A stretch of DNA of 64,000 bases from Elephas maximus indicus (GCF_024166365.1 NC_064835.1:61484607-61548606); one strand, 5' to 3'. Positions 1 through 12,739 are shown, numbered from the stretch's first letter. Translations and numbers: made by a program. Notes: generated by a model from the letters alone, not told the origin.

Positions 1-578
1 GTACTGAATCAACTTTGTATTTCTGGCATAAACCTAACTTAGTCATAAAATGTTACCTTTTGTATACATTGCTGAATTTAGCATGCTTGTGTTTTTGTTT
101 AAAACTTCTTACTATGTTCATAAATGAGATTGCCATGTACTTTGGCTTGTAATTTTGTTTATTTACACTGGCATTGTTTGCTTTTGGAATCATGAATATA
201 TTCATTTCATAAAAGAAGTTGGGGATTTGTGTTAGTCCTGGTCCTCCAAAAACCAGATGCCAAGATGGGATTAAATGTGCAAAAACCTTGTTATGGAAAA
301 TGCCCGTGAGAGAAAATAGCCTCATCAGACCGTGATACAAGTCTGCCCCTGAGTGAAAGAGAGTGAGAAAAAAGAAAGGGAGGGTAGAAAGGAGGGAGGA
401 AGGTTGGTTAGATGGAAGCATCTTAGACTTCAATGGGATTGTTTTTCTTTTTCCTAACTTCTCTTGTTTTGCAATAATTATATATTCTGTTTCTATTCTT
501 TGGTGGTTATTCTAGAAATTTTAACCTTCATATTTAACTTAGTAATATCTTTATTCTCTCAAACAATACACGGACCTT
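1..578. other. AT-rich intergenic sequence
   Basis: No gene recognised. Right-hand part (about 440-580) continues beyond the RTE insertion at 2410 and looks like an old L1-type remnant. Confidence 0.5.
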
Positions 579-588
579 AGAGTTCTTT

Positions 589-2409
589 GAACATAGAGTA
601 GCTAAAGCAAAAGGAAGAAATTATCAAGTAAAAGAGCTGAACAGAATATTTTTAAGGGCAGCTTGAAAAGACAAAGTAGGGTATTATATACAATAAAATA
701 TGCAATAACGAAAAGGGGAGAACATGCTTGGCATTTCTCAAGCTGAAAGAACTGAAGAAAAAATTCAAGCCTCGAGGTGCAGTATTGAAGGATTCTACAG
801 GGAAAATATTAAACAACGAAGGAAGCATCAAAAGGAGAAGGAAGGAATACACTGAGTCACCATTACCAAAAATGATTGGTTGACATTCAACTATTTCAGG
901 AGGTAGCATACGATCGAGAGCTGATGGTACTGAAGGAAAAGGTCCAAGCTGCACTGAAGGCACTGGTGAAAAACAAGGCCCCAGGAATTGACGGAATACC
1001 AACTGAGGTGTTTCGAGAAACGGCTGCAGAGCTGGAAGTACTCACTCGTTTATGTCAAGAAATTTGGAAGACAGCTACCTGGCCAACCAACTGAAAGAGA
1101 TTCATATTTGTACCCATTCCAAAGAAAGGAGACACAACAGAATGCAGAAATTATCAAACAATATCATTAATATCACATGCAAGTAAAATTTTGCTGAAGA
1201 TCATTCAACAGCAGTTGCAGCAGTACATTGCCAGAAATTCAAGTTGGATTCAGAAAAGAATGTGGAACAGGGAATATCATTGCTGACATCAGATGGATCC
1301 TGGCTGAAAGCAGAGAATATCAGAAAGGTGTTTGCCTGTGTTTTATTGACTATGCAAAGGCATTCGACTCTGTGGATCATAACAAATTATGAATAACATT
1401 GCCAAAAATAGAAATTCCAGAACACATAATTGTGCTTATGAGGAACCTGTACATAGATCAAGAGGCAGTTGTTTGGTCAGAACAAGGGGATATAGCATGG
1501 TTTAAAGTCAGGAAAGGTGTGTGTCAGGATTGTATCCTTTCACCATACCTATTCAGTCTGTATGCTGAGCAAATAATCAGAGAAGGTGGGCTATATGAAG
1601 AAGAATGGGGCATCAGGATTGGAAGAAGACTCATTAACAACCTGTGTTATGCAGATGACACAATCTTGCTTGCTGAAAGCTGAGAGGACTTGAAGCACTT
1701 ATTGAGAAAGATCAAAGACCACAGCCTTCAGTATGGATTACACCTTAACATAAAGAAAACAAAAATCCTCACTACTGGACCAATAAGCAACACCATGATA
1801 AATGAAGAAAAAATGGAAGTTGTCAAGGATTTCATTTTACTTGGATCCAAAATCAATGCCCACGGAAGCAGCAGTCAAGAAATCAAACGACACATTGTAT
1901 TGGGCGAATCTGCTGCAAAAGATCTCTTGAAAGTGTTAAAAAACAAAGATCTCACTTAAGGACTAAGGTGCACCTGACCCACACCGTGGTGTTTTCAACC
2001 ACATGATATGTATGTGAAAGATAGATAATGAATAAGGAAGACTGAAAAAGAATTGGTGCCTCTGAATTATGATATTGGCAAAGAATATTGAGTATACCAT
2101 GGACTGACAGAAGAATGAACAAATCTGTCTTGGAAGAAGTACAGCCATAATGCTCATTATAAGCAAGGATCACAAGATTTCATTTTTGGACAAGTTTTCA
2201 GGAGGGATCAGTCCCTGAAGAAGGACATCATGCTTGGCAAAGTAGAGGGTCAGCGGAAAAGAGCAAGACCCTCAACGAGATGGATTGACACAGTGGCCGC
2301 AACAATGGATTCAAGCATAACAATGTTGTGAGAATGGCGCAGGACTGGGCCATTCTTTTTTACATAGGGCCACTATGAGGCCGAATCGACTCAATGGCAC
2401 CTAACAACA
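589..2409 (+). mobile_element. RTE-type LINE, 5'-truncated, with target-site duplication
   Basis: 1.8-kb non-LTR retrotransposon fragment flanked by a perfect 10-bp duplication, AGAGTTCTTT at 579-588 and 2410-2419. It encodes broken reverse-transcriptase sequence, including YADDT (the catalytic Tyr-x-Asp-Asp box) at 1648-1662, with in-frame stops such as TGA at 1681. It ends in the RTE-like CCTAACAACAA tail. The endonuclease half is absent or unrecognisable. It matches the afrotherian RTE family as I recall it. Non-functional. Confidence 0.92.
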
Positions 2410-2785
2410 AGAGTTCTTTAACATTAATTGTTCCCTCTGGATTTGTATGTGCTTATAACCCAATATTTTAATTGTATTGTTAATCTCAAAAATCAGATAT
2501 ATTGCTATTGTTTTATAGAGTCAGTATTTGTATAGATTGACCCACATGTTTAGGATTCTTTTTCATCCACCCGAAGTACTAGCATTTTTGGTTGCGCTAT
2601 ATGGGGAGGAATTTCTGTTATATTTAGTCAATTGTATTTCTACAAATGTAGGCACCCAATTTCTTCCTCCCTGCCTCCCTTCCCTTCTTCCCTCCATTTG
2701 CATTTGTATAACCAATTGTCTTAGCACCATTTGCTGAATCAGCTATCTTTTCTTCACTGTTCAGCAATATTCCTTTAGTGAGGCT

Positions 2786-3415
2786 TTGTGGTAGACAGAA
2801 TTCTAAGATGGCGCCAAAGATCCACACTCTCTTGTGTACATGTACTATATAATCTCTTCCCTTTGAATATCAGCAGGACTTGTGAATATGATGGGGTTTC
2901 ATACCTCTGATTATGTACATAGCAAAAGAAATTTTGCTGATGTAATTAGGCCCCTAATCTTTAATATTAATTATTCCCTCTGAATTTATGTGTTTGTAAC
3001 CAAAGAGAGATTATTTGGGTGGGCCTGACCTAATTAGGTGAGCCCTTTAATAAGGTTCAGGCCTTCCCAGAAGTCAGAGAGATTCCTCTATTTTTCTTGA
3101 AGAAGCAAACTGCTACATCACGGAGAGTGCCATATGGCAGCAATAGTGGATGGCCTCTAGGAGCTGAGGGCCTTAGTTCTACAGGTGCAAGGAACTGAAT
3201 GCAGTGAGCTTGGAAAAAGACCTCAGGTAAGAGCTTCAGGTGAGATTGTAGCCCTGATTGACACTGTGGTTTCAACTTAGTGAGACCCTGAAACAGAGGA
3301 CCCAGCTAATTCATACCTAGACTACTGACCCACAGAAACTGAGATAATAAATGTGTTGTCTTAAGTCAATGACTTTGTAGTAATTTGCTATGCAGCAATA
3401 GAAAACTTATATAGG
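2786..3415 (+). repeat. MLT1-type solo LTR (ERVL-MaLR)
   Basis: Opens TGTGGTAGACAGAATTCTAAG and ends GCAGCAATAGAAAAC, the recognisable ends of MLT1 LTRs. It is longer than usual, partly because of an inserted 45-bp stretch (2958-3002) that resembles 2415-2462. Confidence 0.78.
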
Positions 3416-4027
3416 ATCTAATGATAGCAAAATTTCTCAGTTTTATTTGTTTGAATGTCTTTATTTCACCATTTTTGAGGGATCACTTTGCTGGCTAAGG
3501 AATTACACATTGACAGTTATATTCTTTTATCTGTTGAAAGCAGTAGTTTTTTGTCTTCTGGCCTTCATTGTTGCCATTGAGAAGTCAACTGTTAACAGTT
3601 GTGATTTTGTATGGAATCTGCCTTTTCTCTCTTGATGCATTTAATATTTTATCTTGTTATTCTATAGTCTTGCTATAATAAATCTAGATGTGTGTTTCTT
3701 TTAATTTTTTTCTGGTGGGAATTGCTTGGATTTCTGACTCTAAATATATATCTATATATATCCCAGAAAATTTGCAGCCATTCTACCTCTAAATAAGCCT
3801 CTCCTCCATTGTCTTTCTTCTGTCTTCATGGAATTACAATTACATAAATGCTGGACATTTTCACTTTATCCTTCATGTCTCTCAACTTCTCTTCCATATT
3901 TTCCTTCTTCTTACATCTTAATGCTGCATTTTGGTTAAATTTTTTTTCCAGAGCTATCTTCCAGCTCACTTATTCTCTCTTCAGCTATGACTATCTTTTG
4001 TTTATTCTATCCTAAGCTTATATTACT

Positions 4028-4200
4028 GCCTTAGTTGTCCAGTGCTGCTGTAACAGAAATACCACAAGTGGATGGCTTTAACAAAGTGAAATTAATTTTC
4101 TCACAGTCTAGGAGGCTAGAAGTCTGAATTCAGGGTGCCAGCTCCAGGGGAAGGCTTTCTTTCTCTGTCAGCTCTGGGGAACATAATTCAATCCATGACA
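4028..4200 (+). repeat. dispersed repeat (family A), short copy
   Basis: Opens TTAGTTGTCCAGTGCTGCTGTAACA and ends with the ATAATTCAATCCATGACA terminus. The same ends occur at 50468-50946, 51066-51969 and 62806-63196. I do not name the family with confidence. Confidence 0.7.
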
Positions 4201-4234
4201 ATTACTAATTATTAGATTTTATAATTTGTTGTTG

Positions 4235-4743
4235 TGATGGTTAAGATTGTGTGTCACCTTGGCTGGGCCATGATTCTCAGTGGTTTGGCAGTTGTATGAT
4301 GTGATTACCTCCAAGATGGGATTTGCTGTGAATAGCTAATCAGTTGAAAGAGAGATTTCTTGGGTGTGGGGCCTGCATCGAATATAATTGAACATTCTGA
4401 CAAGGCTCATGGCTTTTGCTTGTTCTGGATCCTGCAGCTGGCTCCTGTTTGTCTGACTTCCAGTTCTTGGGACTTGAGGTAGCAGCTTACCTGTGGTCTT
4501 GCCTGCAGATCTTGGATTCATTGATCTTTACAGCCTGTGAGCAACAGCCCTGCTCTCTGACTTGCTGATTGTGGGTTCACCAGCCCCTGCGGCTACGTGA
4601 ATCAAGAGATGCCTCCAGCCTGGCCCGTGGACTTGGGATGTTCCAGTCTCTACAACCGCGTGAGCTGTTTCCTTGATATAAATCTCTCTGTATATTTATA
4701 CGCTTTATTGGTTTCGCTTCTGTAGAGAACTCAGCCTAAGACG
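4235..4743 (+). repeat. 5' LTR of a degraded ERV-L-type provirus
   Basis: 509-bp copy beginning TGATGGTTAAG, with a matching second copy at 8778-9292. A short GTTG flanks the pair (4231-4234 and 9293-9296), a remnant of the target-site duplication. A tRNA-Leu-type primer-binding-like segment follows at about 4746-4760. Confidence 0.85.
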
Positions 4744-7700
4744 TTTGGTACTGAGAGTGGTTCTAGAGAAACAAAATTGCAATGAAGAGTTTTCTAAATT
4801 GGTTCTCAAGTCCAGTTAGTCATAAAGATGTTGATGACTCTGTTTCCAGTAGTAAAGAGGACACTGCTAATCCATGACATGAGGTGGCAATATAAATACA
4901 CAAAATATCATCACCAATAGACAAGGCTCTGGGTAAACACATGTGTGATAACTTTCTACAGTTTTGTCATAATGAGAAGTATAAGGTTGGGTGGTCCTAC
5001 TTTCACTAGACAAACTAGTGAAAGAAAGAGATGAGCTCAGGGCTTTGGGTCAAAGCTCAAGAGCCGCATAAATGACCTAAGTTTCCACTTGTGCTTTGAA
5101 AGAAAGCCTAATTTCCTGTAGTAACACAGCTGATGTTGCTGAAAACCAAACCCAGAGTTTTATCGTAAGAATGGCTAAATTACAACACCAACTCAGTTGC
5201 CAACCCTGAGAGGTGTCTGAAGTTAAAGTGAAGGCATTGATTGGTAAGAAATGGGATCTTGAAACTTGTGATGGGGACATATGGGCAGATAGTCAGGAAG
5301 CTGGAGACACTGAGCCCCTAAATTCCATTGAGTCACTCTTGCCAACAGAACCACCCCACTCACTCCCATCTGAAGAGGTTACACCATGTTTGTATGCTAA
5401 GCCATCCTCCCCAGTAAAATTATTGACCTTACTATCCCCATCAATGAGATTAACCCAGGTGCATCTAAAGAGCCTTTGTCTGAGTCATTGCCTGGGGCAT
5501 TGCCTGAGGCAGATGCTTTACAAGACAATGCTGAATGGTTTCAAAACACTTTCCTACTGATTTTGGCTTCTAGACCTACAACTAGACTTAAGCCCCAGTG
5601 AGCCCCAAAAGGTGAAGTATAAAGTGTGACCCAGGAGAAGGTACACAATACTTCTAAAGAACTGCCTGACTTTTCTAATATGTACAAACGGAAACCTGGG
5701 GAATATGTGTGGGAATGGTTATTAAGAGTGTGGGATAATGATGCAAGAACATAAAGATGGATCAGTCTGAGTTTATTGGTATGGACTCTCTAAGCACAGA
5801 TTCTTCATTCAACGTTTCAGCTCAAGAAGTTAGGAAAAGATCTAATAATTTGGTTGGGTCACTGAAGCATGGATTATACTAAACCAAGTTAAAGGACCAG
5901 GCCTGCCTTGGTATACTGTACAAGAAGAATCCAAAGACTCAGGGAAATTGGCATGCTAGAGTGGCTTCATCACGTTAGACCCACAGACCCACACATGGAG
6001 TACCCAGTTTTACCACAACTATGAGGAACAAATTTGTGAAGGGAGCTCCAGCATCCTTGAAGACTGCTGTGATTGCTATTTTATATAAGCCAGATTTGAC
6101 AGTGGGAACTGCCCTAAATGAATTAAGACACCTAACTACAATGGGGCTGATTGGACACTGTGGTAGTAGGAGCCAAGTGGAGGCACTCAATTGAAAAGAC
6201 AAGGTGGGTGTAGTTACTGTAATGAACAACGGAGTCAAAGCAGTGATCAGAATAGTCTGACTCTTACGGAATTATGGTGTTGACTACTTAGTCATGGTGT
6301 TCCTGTTGTTGTTGTTAGCTACCGTTGAGTCGATTGCAACTCACAGTGACCCTGTGTACAACAGAACAAAACACTGCCTGATCCTGCGCCATCCTCACAG
6401 TCTTTGTTATGCTTGAGCCCATTGTTGCAGCCACTGTGTCAATCCATCTTGTTGAGAGTCCTCCTCTTTTTCAATGACTGCCTACTTTACCAAGCATGAT
6501 GTCCTCCTCCAGGGACTGATCCCTCCTGATAACATGTCCAAAGTATACGAGATGTTGTCTCGCCACCCTTGCTTCTAAGGAGCATTGCGGTTGTACTTCC
6601 TCCAAGACAGATTTATTTGTTCTTCTGGTAAGCAATAGTATATTCAATATTCTTTGCCAACACCACAATTCGAAGGCATCAATTCTTTTTTGGTCTTCCT
6701 TATTCATTTTTTTTTTTATTCATTGTCCAGCTTTCAAATGCATATGAGTTGCTTGAAAACACCATGGTTTGGGTCAGGTGCTCCTTAGTCTTCAAGATGA
6801 CATCTTTGCTTTTCAACACTTTAAAAGGTCTTTTGCAGCAGATTTGCCCAATGCAATGTGTTGTTTGATATCTTGACTGCCACTTCAATTGGTGTTGATT
6901 GTGGATCCAAATAAAATGAAATCATTGATGACTTCAATCTTTTCTCCATTTATCATGATGTTGCTTATTGGTCTAATGCGAGAATTTTTGTTTTCTTTAT
7001 GTTGAGGTGTAATCCGTACTAAAGGCTGTGGTCTTTGATCTTCATTAGTAAGTGCTTCAAGTCCTCTTCACTTTCAGCAAGCAAAGTTGTGTCATCTGCA
7101 TAATGCAGGTTGTTAATGAGTCTTCCTTTTATGGGCTGTGGCCGATGTGTTGGCTGGATGATCAGGGACTTTGAAGGAACAGGATTTGAAAATTAGAGAC
7201 AAGGAGGTATGGGGCAGAGGTATGTGGATAGACCTCTCTGAATGGGCCAAAGAAGTGAATATATTTGTGTCCCACATTTCCTTATCAAAGGGTAATCTCA
7301 GCAGAGGGAGATTTTAACAATCAAGTGTATAGGATGATGTGTTCTGTGAAAACCAGTCATCCTTTTACCCCAGCGGCTCCTGTCATTGCTCAATGGGCTC
7401 ATGCAGAAAGTGGCCATGGTGGCAGGGATGGAGGTTATGCATGTGCTCAGCAACATGGACTTCTACTCACCAAGGCCAGCTTGGCTACAGCCACTGCTGA
7501 GTGCCAATCTGCCAGCAGCAGAGACCAACACTGAGTCCCTGATATGGCACCATCCCTCAAGGTGATCAGTCAGCAACCTGGTGGCAAGTTGATTACATTG
7601 GACCACTTCCATCATGGAAAGGGCAGCATTTTGCTCTTACTGGAATAGACACCCTGGATATGGATTTGCCTTCCTGCAAGCAATGCTTCTGTCAAAACTA

Positions 7701-8777
7701 CCATCTGTGGACTTGCAAAATGCCTTATCCACCATCATGGTATCCCGCACAGCATCACCTCTGATCAAGGGACTCATTTCACAGCAATTGAAGTGTGGCA
7801 GTTGGCCCGTGCTCATGTAATTCACTGGTCTTACCATGTCCCCCATCATCCTGAAGCACCTGGCTTGATAGAACGATGGAAGGGCCTTCTAAAGACACAA
7901 TCATGGCACCAGCTAGGTGGCAATACCTTGCAGGGGTAGAACAGTGTTCTCCAAGAGGCTGTATATGTTCTAAACCAGTGTCCAATATATGGTGCTATTC
8001 CTCCCATAGCCAGGATTCATGAGTCCCGGATTCAAGGGGTGGAAATGGGAATGGCACCACTCGCTTTTACCCCTAGTGACCCACTTGCAAGATTTTTGCT
8101 TCCTGTCCCTGTGACATTATGCTCCCACCTGGAGACACATCACTGATTCCATTGAACTAGAAGCTAAGAATGCCACCTGGCTACTTTGGGCTCCTTATGT
8201 CTCTGGAGCAGCAGGCAAAGAAGGGAATTACCATGCTGGCTGGTGTGATTGATCCTGATTACTAAGAGGAAATCAGATTGATGCTCCATAATGGAGGTAA
8301 AGAAGAGTATGTCTGGAATGCAGGAGATCCCTTAGGGCCTCTCTTAGTACTACCATGCCCTGTGATTAAAGTCAATGGAAAACTACAGTAACCCAATTTC
8401 AACATGACTACTAAAGGCCCAGATCCTTCAGGAATGAAAGTTTGGGTTACCCCACCAGGCAAAGAGCCAAAGCCTGCTGAAGTGCTTGCTGAGGGCAAAG
8501 GGAATACAGAATGGGTAGTGGAAGAAGGTATTTCTAAATACCAGTTACAACCACATGAACTGTTGCAGAAATGAGGACTGTAATTTTTATGAGTACTTCT
8601 ACTTTGTATGTGTGCATCAATTTTTTTTCTTATAAAATATAAGCAATAAACAGGGCTAGTGCATTCATTCATTGTATCACGTTAGATGCAAGTATGACTT
8701 TATAATTGTCTTTATTCAGGGATTATGTATGGTTTAAGGAGATATGTATAGGTGCCAACTTGAGAAGGGGTAGACTA
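4744..8777 (+). pseudogene. degraded ERV-L internal region (gag and pol remnants)
   Basis: Internal part of an old endogenous retrovirus between two LTRs. About 5.2-5.95 kb shows gag-like remnants. After the RTE insertion at 6305-7128, about 7.25-8.6 kb shows pol remnants of integrase type followed by a dUTPase-like end, the arrangement typical of ERV-L. Multiple stops and frameshifts break every frame, and no env region is recognised. Reverse transcriptase is largely missing. It cannot be functional. Internal length after removing the RTE is only about 3.2 kb, so large deletions have occurred. Confidence 0.8.
6305..7128 (-). mobile_element. RTE-type LINE 3' fragment inside the ERV-L provirus
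   Basis: Reverse-strand copy of the same family: it opens at low coordinate with the GTTGTTGTTGTTAG tail and reaches the catalytic-box region near 7100. It interrupts ERV internal sequence, so it is younger than the provirus. Several stops and a frameshift. No clear target-site duplication. Confidence 0.9.
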
Positions 8778-9292
8778 TGATAGTTAAGATTGTGTGTCAG
8801 CTTGGCTGGGCCATGATTCTCAGTGGTTTGGCAGTTGAATGATGTTGGGATCACTTCCATGATGGGATCTGCTGTGAGTAGCCATTCAGCTGAAAGGGAG
8901 CTTCCTTGGGCATGTGGACTACATCGAATATAAGTGGACTTTCTGGCAAGGCTTGTAGCTTTTGCTCGCTCTGGATCCTGCAGCTGGCTCCTGTTTGTCT
9001 GACCTCCGGTTCTTGGGACTTAAGCTAGTAGCTTACCTGTGGTCCTGCCTGGAGATCTTGGGATTCATTGATCTTCGCAGCCTGTGAGCAACAGCCTTGC
9101 TCTCTGACCTGTTGATCTTGGGTTTGCCAGCCCCTGCAGCTGTGTGAATCAGGGGATGCCTCCAGCCTGACCCACAGACTAGGGATGTTCCAGTCTTTAC
9201 AACTGTGTCAGCCATTTCCTTGATATAAATCTCTCTATGCATATCTATAAGCTTTATTGGTTTTGCTTCTCTAGAGAACCCAGTCTAAGACA
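8778..9292 (+). repeat. 3' LTR of the degraded ERV-L-type provirus
   Basis: 515-bp partner of the LTR at 4235-4743, opening TGATAGTTAAG and ending in CA at 9292. The two LTRs differ at many positions, so the insertion is old. A purine-rich tract lies just upstream. Confidence 0.86.
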
Positions 9293-9947
9293 GTTGTTTT
9301 GCAAATCTATCTAGTCATTTTTGGTAGTCCTTTTGTTCCTTCCTTTTATTTTAACTTCCCCTTTATGCTTTTAAAACATATTAAATATTCATTTTATATA
9401 TGGTAACTGAAAATTCCAATGTCTGTAATTTTTGCAGGCCTGAATAGTTATGGCGGCTTGTTTCCTATGTGTTTAGTGGACTTTTGATTGTAAATTCATG
9501 GTTCTTTGTATTATTATAGCTATAAGAATTATTGAAGCCTGGGATTAAAGTGCATTCCTCCAGAAAATATTTACATTTAATTTGACCAGGTTCTTGGAGT
9601 ACTATACCAACTTGAGACCATTTTAGTTTTGGCTTGGAATTTTTGGGGTGAGTGTGAGTTTATCATTTTGTGAGTATAAGTTTATGTGTGAGTGCAAGTT
9701 TAGCATTTTGAATTATTAGAGAGGAATTTTCTCTTTTTCCCAGTTCATTCAGAACCAAAGGCGAGATAGGCTTTTATTCTTACTATTTCTCTCCTCTTGT
9801 CTTTTTTTTTAGTTTACTCTCTGGGGGTGTTACTCTTTGATTCTCGGCTTTATGTGTATCTGTGTGTGTATGAGAGAGAGTGTTTTCCAATCCAATTTTC
9901 TTTTCTGCTCAACCCCAGACATTGTCTTCTCCCCACTACATATCCCC
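9293..9947. other. AT-rich intergenic sequence between the ERV and a SINE
   Basis: Probably the continuation of the old L1-like sequence at 3416-4027, displaced by the provirus insertion. No gene seen. Confidence 0.45.
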
Positions 9948-10110
9948 AAACCAAACCCGTTGCTGTTGAGTCAATTCTGACTTATAGCAATCCTATACGA
10001 AAGAGTAGAACTGCCCCCATAGGGTTTTTGAGGAGTGGCTGGTGGATTTAAACTGCCATCTTTTTGGTTAGCAGCCAAGCTCTTAATCACTGTGCCACCA
10101 GAGCTTCCTC
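9948..10110 (-). mobile_element. tRNA/RTE SINE (short type)
   Basis: Reverse-strand copy from the RTE-like end (ACCCGTTGCTGTTGAGTC) to the tRNA-like head (TTAATCACTGTGCCACCAG). Flank upstream of the DCTN1 CpG island. Confidence 0.9.
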
Positions 10111-10639
10111 CACTACATATGGACCTTTAAACCCAGGTTCCAATCTCCTCTCCAAGTCTCTCAGCCTGAAAATCTACCTCCTGCCTCTGGAAAACAGCAC
10201 TGCTTTCCTGGGAGTGGTTTCTCCCCTTGATTCCTTCCTATGTCCTATAATGCCTAGGATTTCACCCAGATGAGCACAGATGTTCTTCTCAGTTCAACAT
10301 TACAGGCTTGGGAGATAAGCTCTAGTTACGTAAATGAGGGGACTTGGGGTCTTTTGGGGTCCTGCTGCCTGGCTGGATCCCTGACAACAGCACCTATGAA
10401 GAAACACACAGGACAAAGACAGTATCAATTTTCCTTGAAGACCATTCAGCCTAATACAATGTCCAACAGTATTTCTCCTATTAGCATGTCCTAGTCTTCA
10501 GACTCAGTGAGATCTCCTTTCATAGTGCAAAGAAGCATTTGGGTCTTTCCTGAATTCCCCCCATCCCACCTAAGGCCTGGCAGCTTCATGTCAAAAATTC
10601 TGCACACCCCGGACACCCTGGTAACTCAGACCTGAAGCC

Positions 10640-10857
10640 ACTCCTGAAGTCTACCTTTCAGCCAAAGATTAGACAGGCCTATAAAACAAAAAATAACACG
10701 TGAGGAATGTGCTGCTGGGCAACTCCTGCCCAGAACCAAAGATGAGAAGGCAGGAAGGGACAGGAAACCTGGACAAATGGACACGGGGAACTCGGGATGG
10801 AAAGGGGAGAGTGCTGACACATTGAGGGGATTGCAACCAATGTCACATATGTATGTA
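10640..10857 (+). repeat. dispersed repeat, copy 1 of a local pair
   Basis: Matches 11345-11600 over long stretches (GATGAGAAGGCAGGAAGGGACAGGA, then GGATTGCAAC). Interrupted on the right by the SINE at 10858. Confidence 0.7.
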
Positions 10858-11021
10858 TAGAAACTCTGGTGGCACAGTGGTTAAGTGCTACGGCTGTTAA
10901 CCAAAGGGTCGGCAGTTTGAATCCGCCAGGCACTCCTTGGAAACTCTGTGGGGCAGTTCTACTCTGTCCTGTAGGGTTGCTATGAGTCAGAGTTGACTCG
11001 ATGGCACTGGGTTTGGAGGTT
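10858..11021 (+). mobile_element. tRNA/RTE SINE (short type)
   Basis: Head GTGGCACAGTGGTTAAGTGC (A-box-like), short-type middle CACTCCTTGGAAACTC, RTE-like tail ATGAGTCAGAGTTGACTCG. Confidence 0.92.
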
Positions 11022-11027
11022 TGTACG

Positions 11028-11110
11028 TATATATACATATATATGTATATATATATTTAATGAAATTATATATATAATTGTATATATTCTGTGTGTATAT
11101 ATATATAATT
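11028..11110. repeat. AT-rich simple repeat
   Basis: Alternating TA/CATA/GTATA sequence at the 3' end of the SINE at 10858-11021, probably grown from its tail. Confidence 0.8.
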
Positions 11111-11344
11111 TAAAGGCAGATCAATATGTACTAATATGAACAATCTCCAAGGTACATTGTCCAGTGGGGAAAAAAAGCAAGGTTCAGAGCAGTGTATATA
11201 AGAAGGTGCTGTTTGCATTAACAATACTTAAAGTTTCAGAGACTGACTCTGGAACAGCACTGAAAAAAAACAGCAGTGTCAACAGTTGTTTGGCCTGAAG
11301 CCACGGCTCCTGGATGCTATGTGAACCCTGAACTAAAACCATTC

Positions 11345-11660
11345 CCAAAGACCACTCTTCAGCCAAAGCTTAGACTGGCCTAAAAAACAGAAATTAATAC
11401 TCATGAAGAGTGTTTCTTAGTTTAAACAGATGACATGAGACCAAATAGGCCGCTCCTCTCCTGAGGCAGGATGAGAAGGCAGGAAGGGACAGGAGCTGGT
11501 TGGATGGACACCGGGGAAACCCAGGGTGGGAAGGGGGAGTGTGCTGTCACATTGTAGGGATTGCAACTAGAGTCACATGACAATGTGTATATAGAATTTT
11601 TGTATGAGGGAATAACTTGAGCTGTTAACTTTCATGTAAAGTACAATAAAGAATGTGAAA
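11345..11660 (+). repeat. dispersed repeat, copy 2 of a local pair
   Basis: Same family as 10640-10857, running on to an AATAAAG-containing end. Probably a retroposon 3' end that I cannot name. Confidence 0.65.
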
Positions 11661-11834
11661 ATAATTTTGTCATTTTAAAATAATAATAAAAAGTTAAAAG
11701 AAAAAAGAGTTGCTTTGGGTAGAGATCTTGGGGTAAGTGGGATGCTTATGTTTAAAAAATTTGTGTTTGCAGTGCCTTCAAAAACCTTTAAATTTAGTTT
11801 TTATATCATTTCTCTTTAATAGAAGAGGATGGAA

Positions 11835-12480
11835 GCCATTTCTACTAAATTATAGATGCATTTACTATTTGACCCAGATGCATCCTACAGATACACCTAC
11901 TCACACATGGCATGTCACGTGTATAAGCTGGTTCTTTGTAACACTGTTCGCAATAGTAAAAGACTGAAAACAAAGTATCTAGTTAGAAGAGGCTGGTGAA
12001 TACATTTTGTGTATCCATGCAATAGAGTACTAAACAATCAAACAAAAAAACCCAAACTGTTGCCTTTGAGTGGAGTCCAACTCATAGTGGTCCTATAGGA
12101 CAGAGCAGAACTGTCCATAGGGTTCCCAAGGAGTCGCTGGTGGATTCGAACTGCCCACCTTTTGGTTAGCAGCCATAGCTCTTAACCATTGTGCCACCAG
12201 GGCTCCAATAGAGTACTACGCAGCTGAAAAAAGCAAATGAGGAAGACCTCTATTTGCCGATTTGGAAACACCTCCAGAATACATTGTTAAGTGAACAAAA
12301 GCAAGGTGTAAGTGTATACAATATACTATCTTTTGCAAAAGAAATTGGGAGGAATAAGTCTATATATTCATATTTGCTTGTATTCACATAAAAAAAACAC
12401 ACTGACAGAATAAACAAGGGTTATCTGTAGTGGGCAAGAGGAAAGGGATAGACAGAAGCAGGAGTGGAAAGGAGGTTTTT
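11835..12480 (+). repeat. old L1-like repeat split by a SINE
   Basis: 11835-12032 and 12207-12480 form one element, recalling the 3' region of old L1s, interrupted by the minus-strand SINE at 12033-12206. Confidence 0.55.
12033..12206 (-). mobile_element. tRNA/RTE SINE (short type) with perfect 12-bp duplication
   Basis: Flanked by AATAGAGTACTA at 12021-12032 and 12207-12218. Inserted in an old L1-like repeat. Confidence 0.94.
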
Positions 12481-12739
12481 CAGTGCATACTTTTTATGTT
12501 TTGATTTTTGAACCATGTTAATGCATTACTGATTCAGCATAATAATTAGAAGTATGTGAAATTAAAAGAAGTGGGGGACAGTGGTGGAGACATTGCCCAG
12601 TTCATCCTTCAACCACTGACCTTCCCCCCAACTTTATGGATTTTTCTGGTTGTTCTTAATCTGAGATTAACTACCGTAAACAACACTACAATAGGTAAAT
12701 TTCAAACGTGGACATGGATTATTTTGCTTAATCCTCCTA

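Noticed and set aside
8262-8672. 136-codon minus-strand ORF
   Set aside because: Antisense to the ERV-L pol remnant; no independent support.
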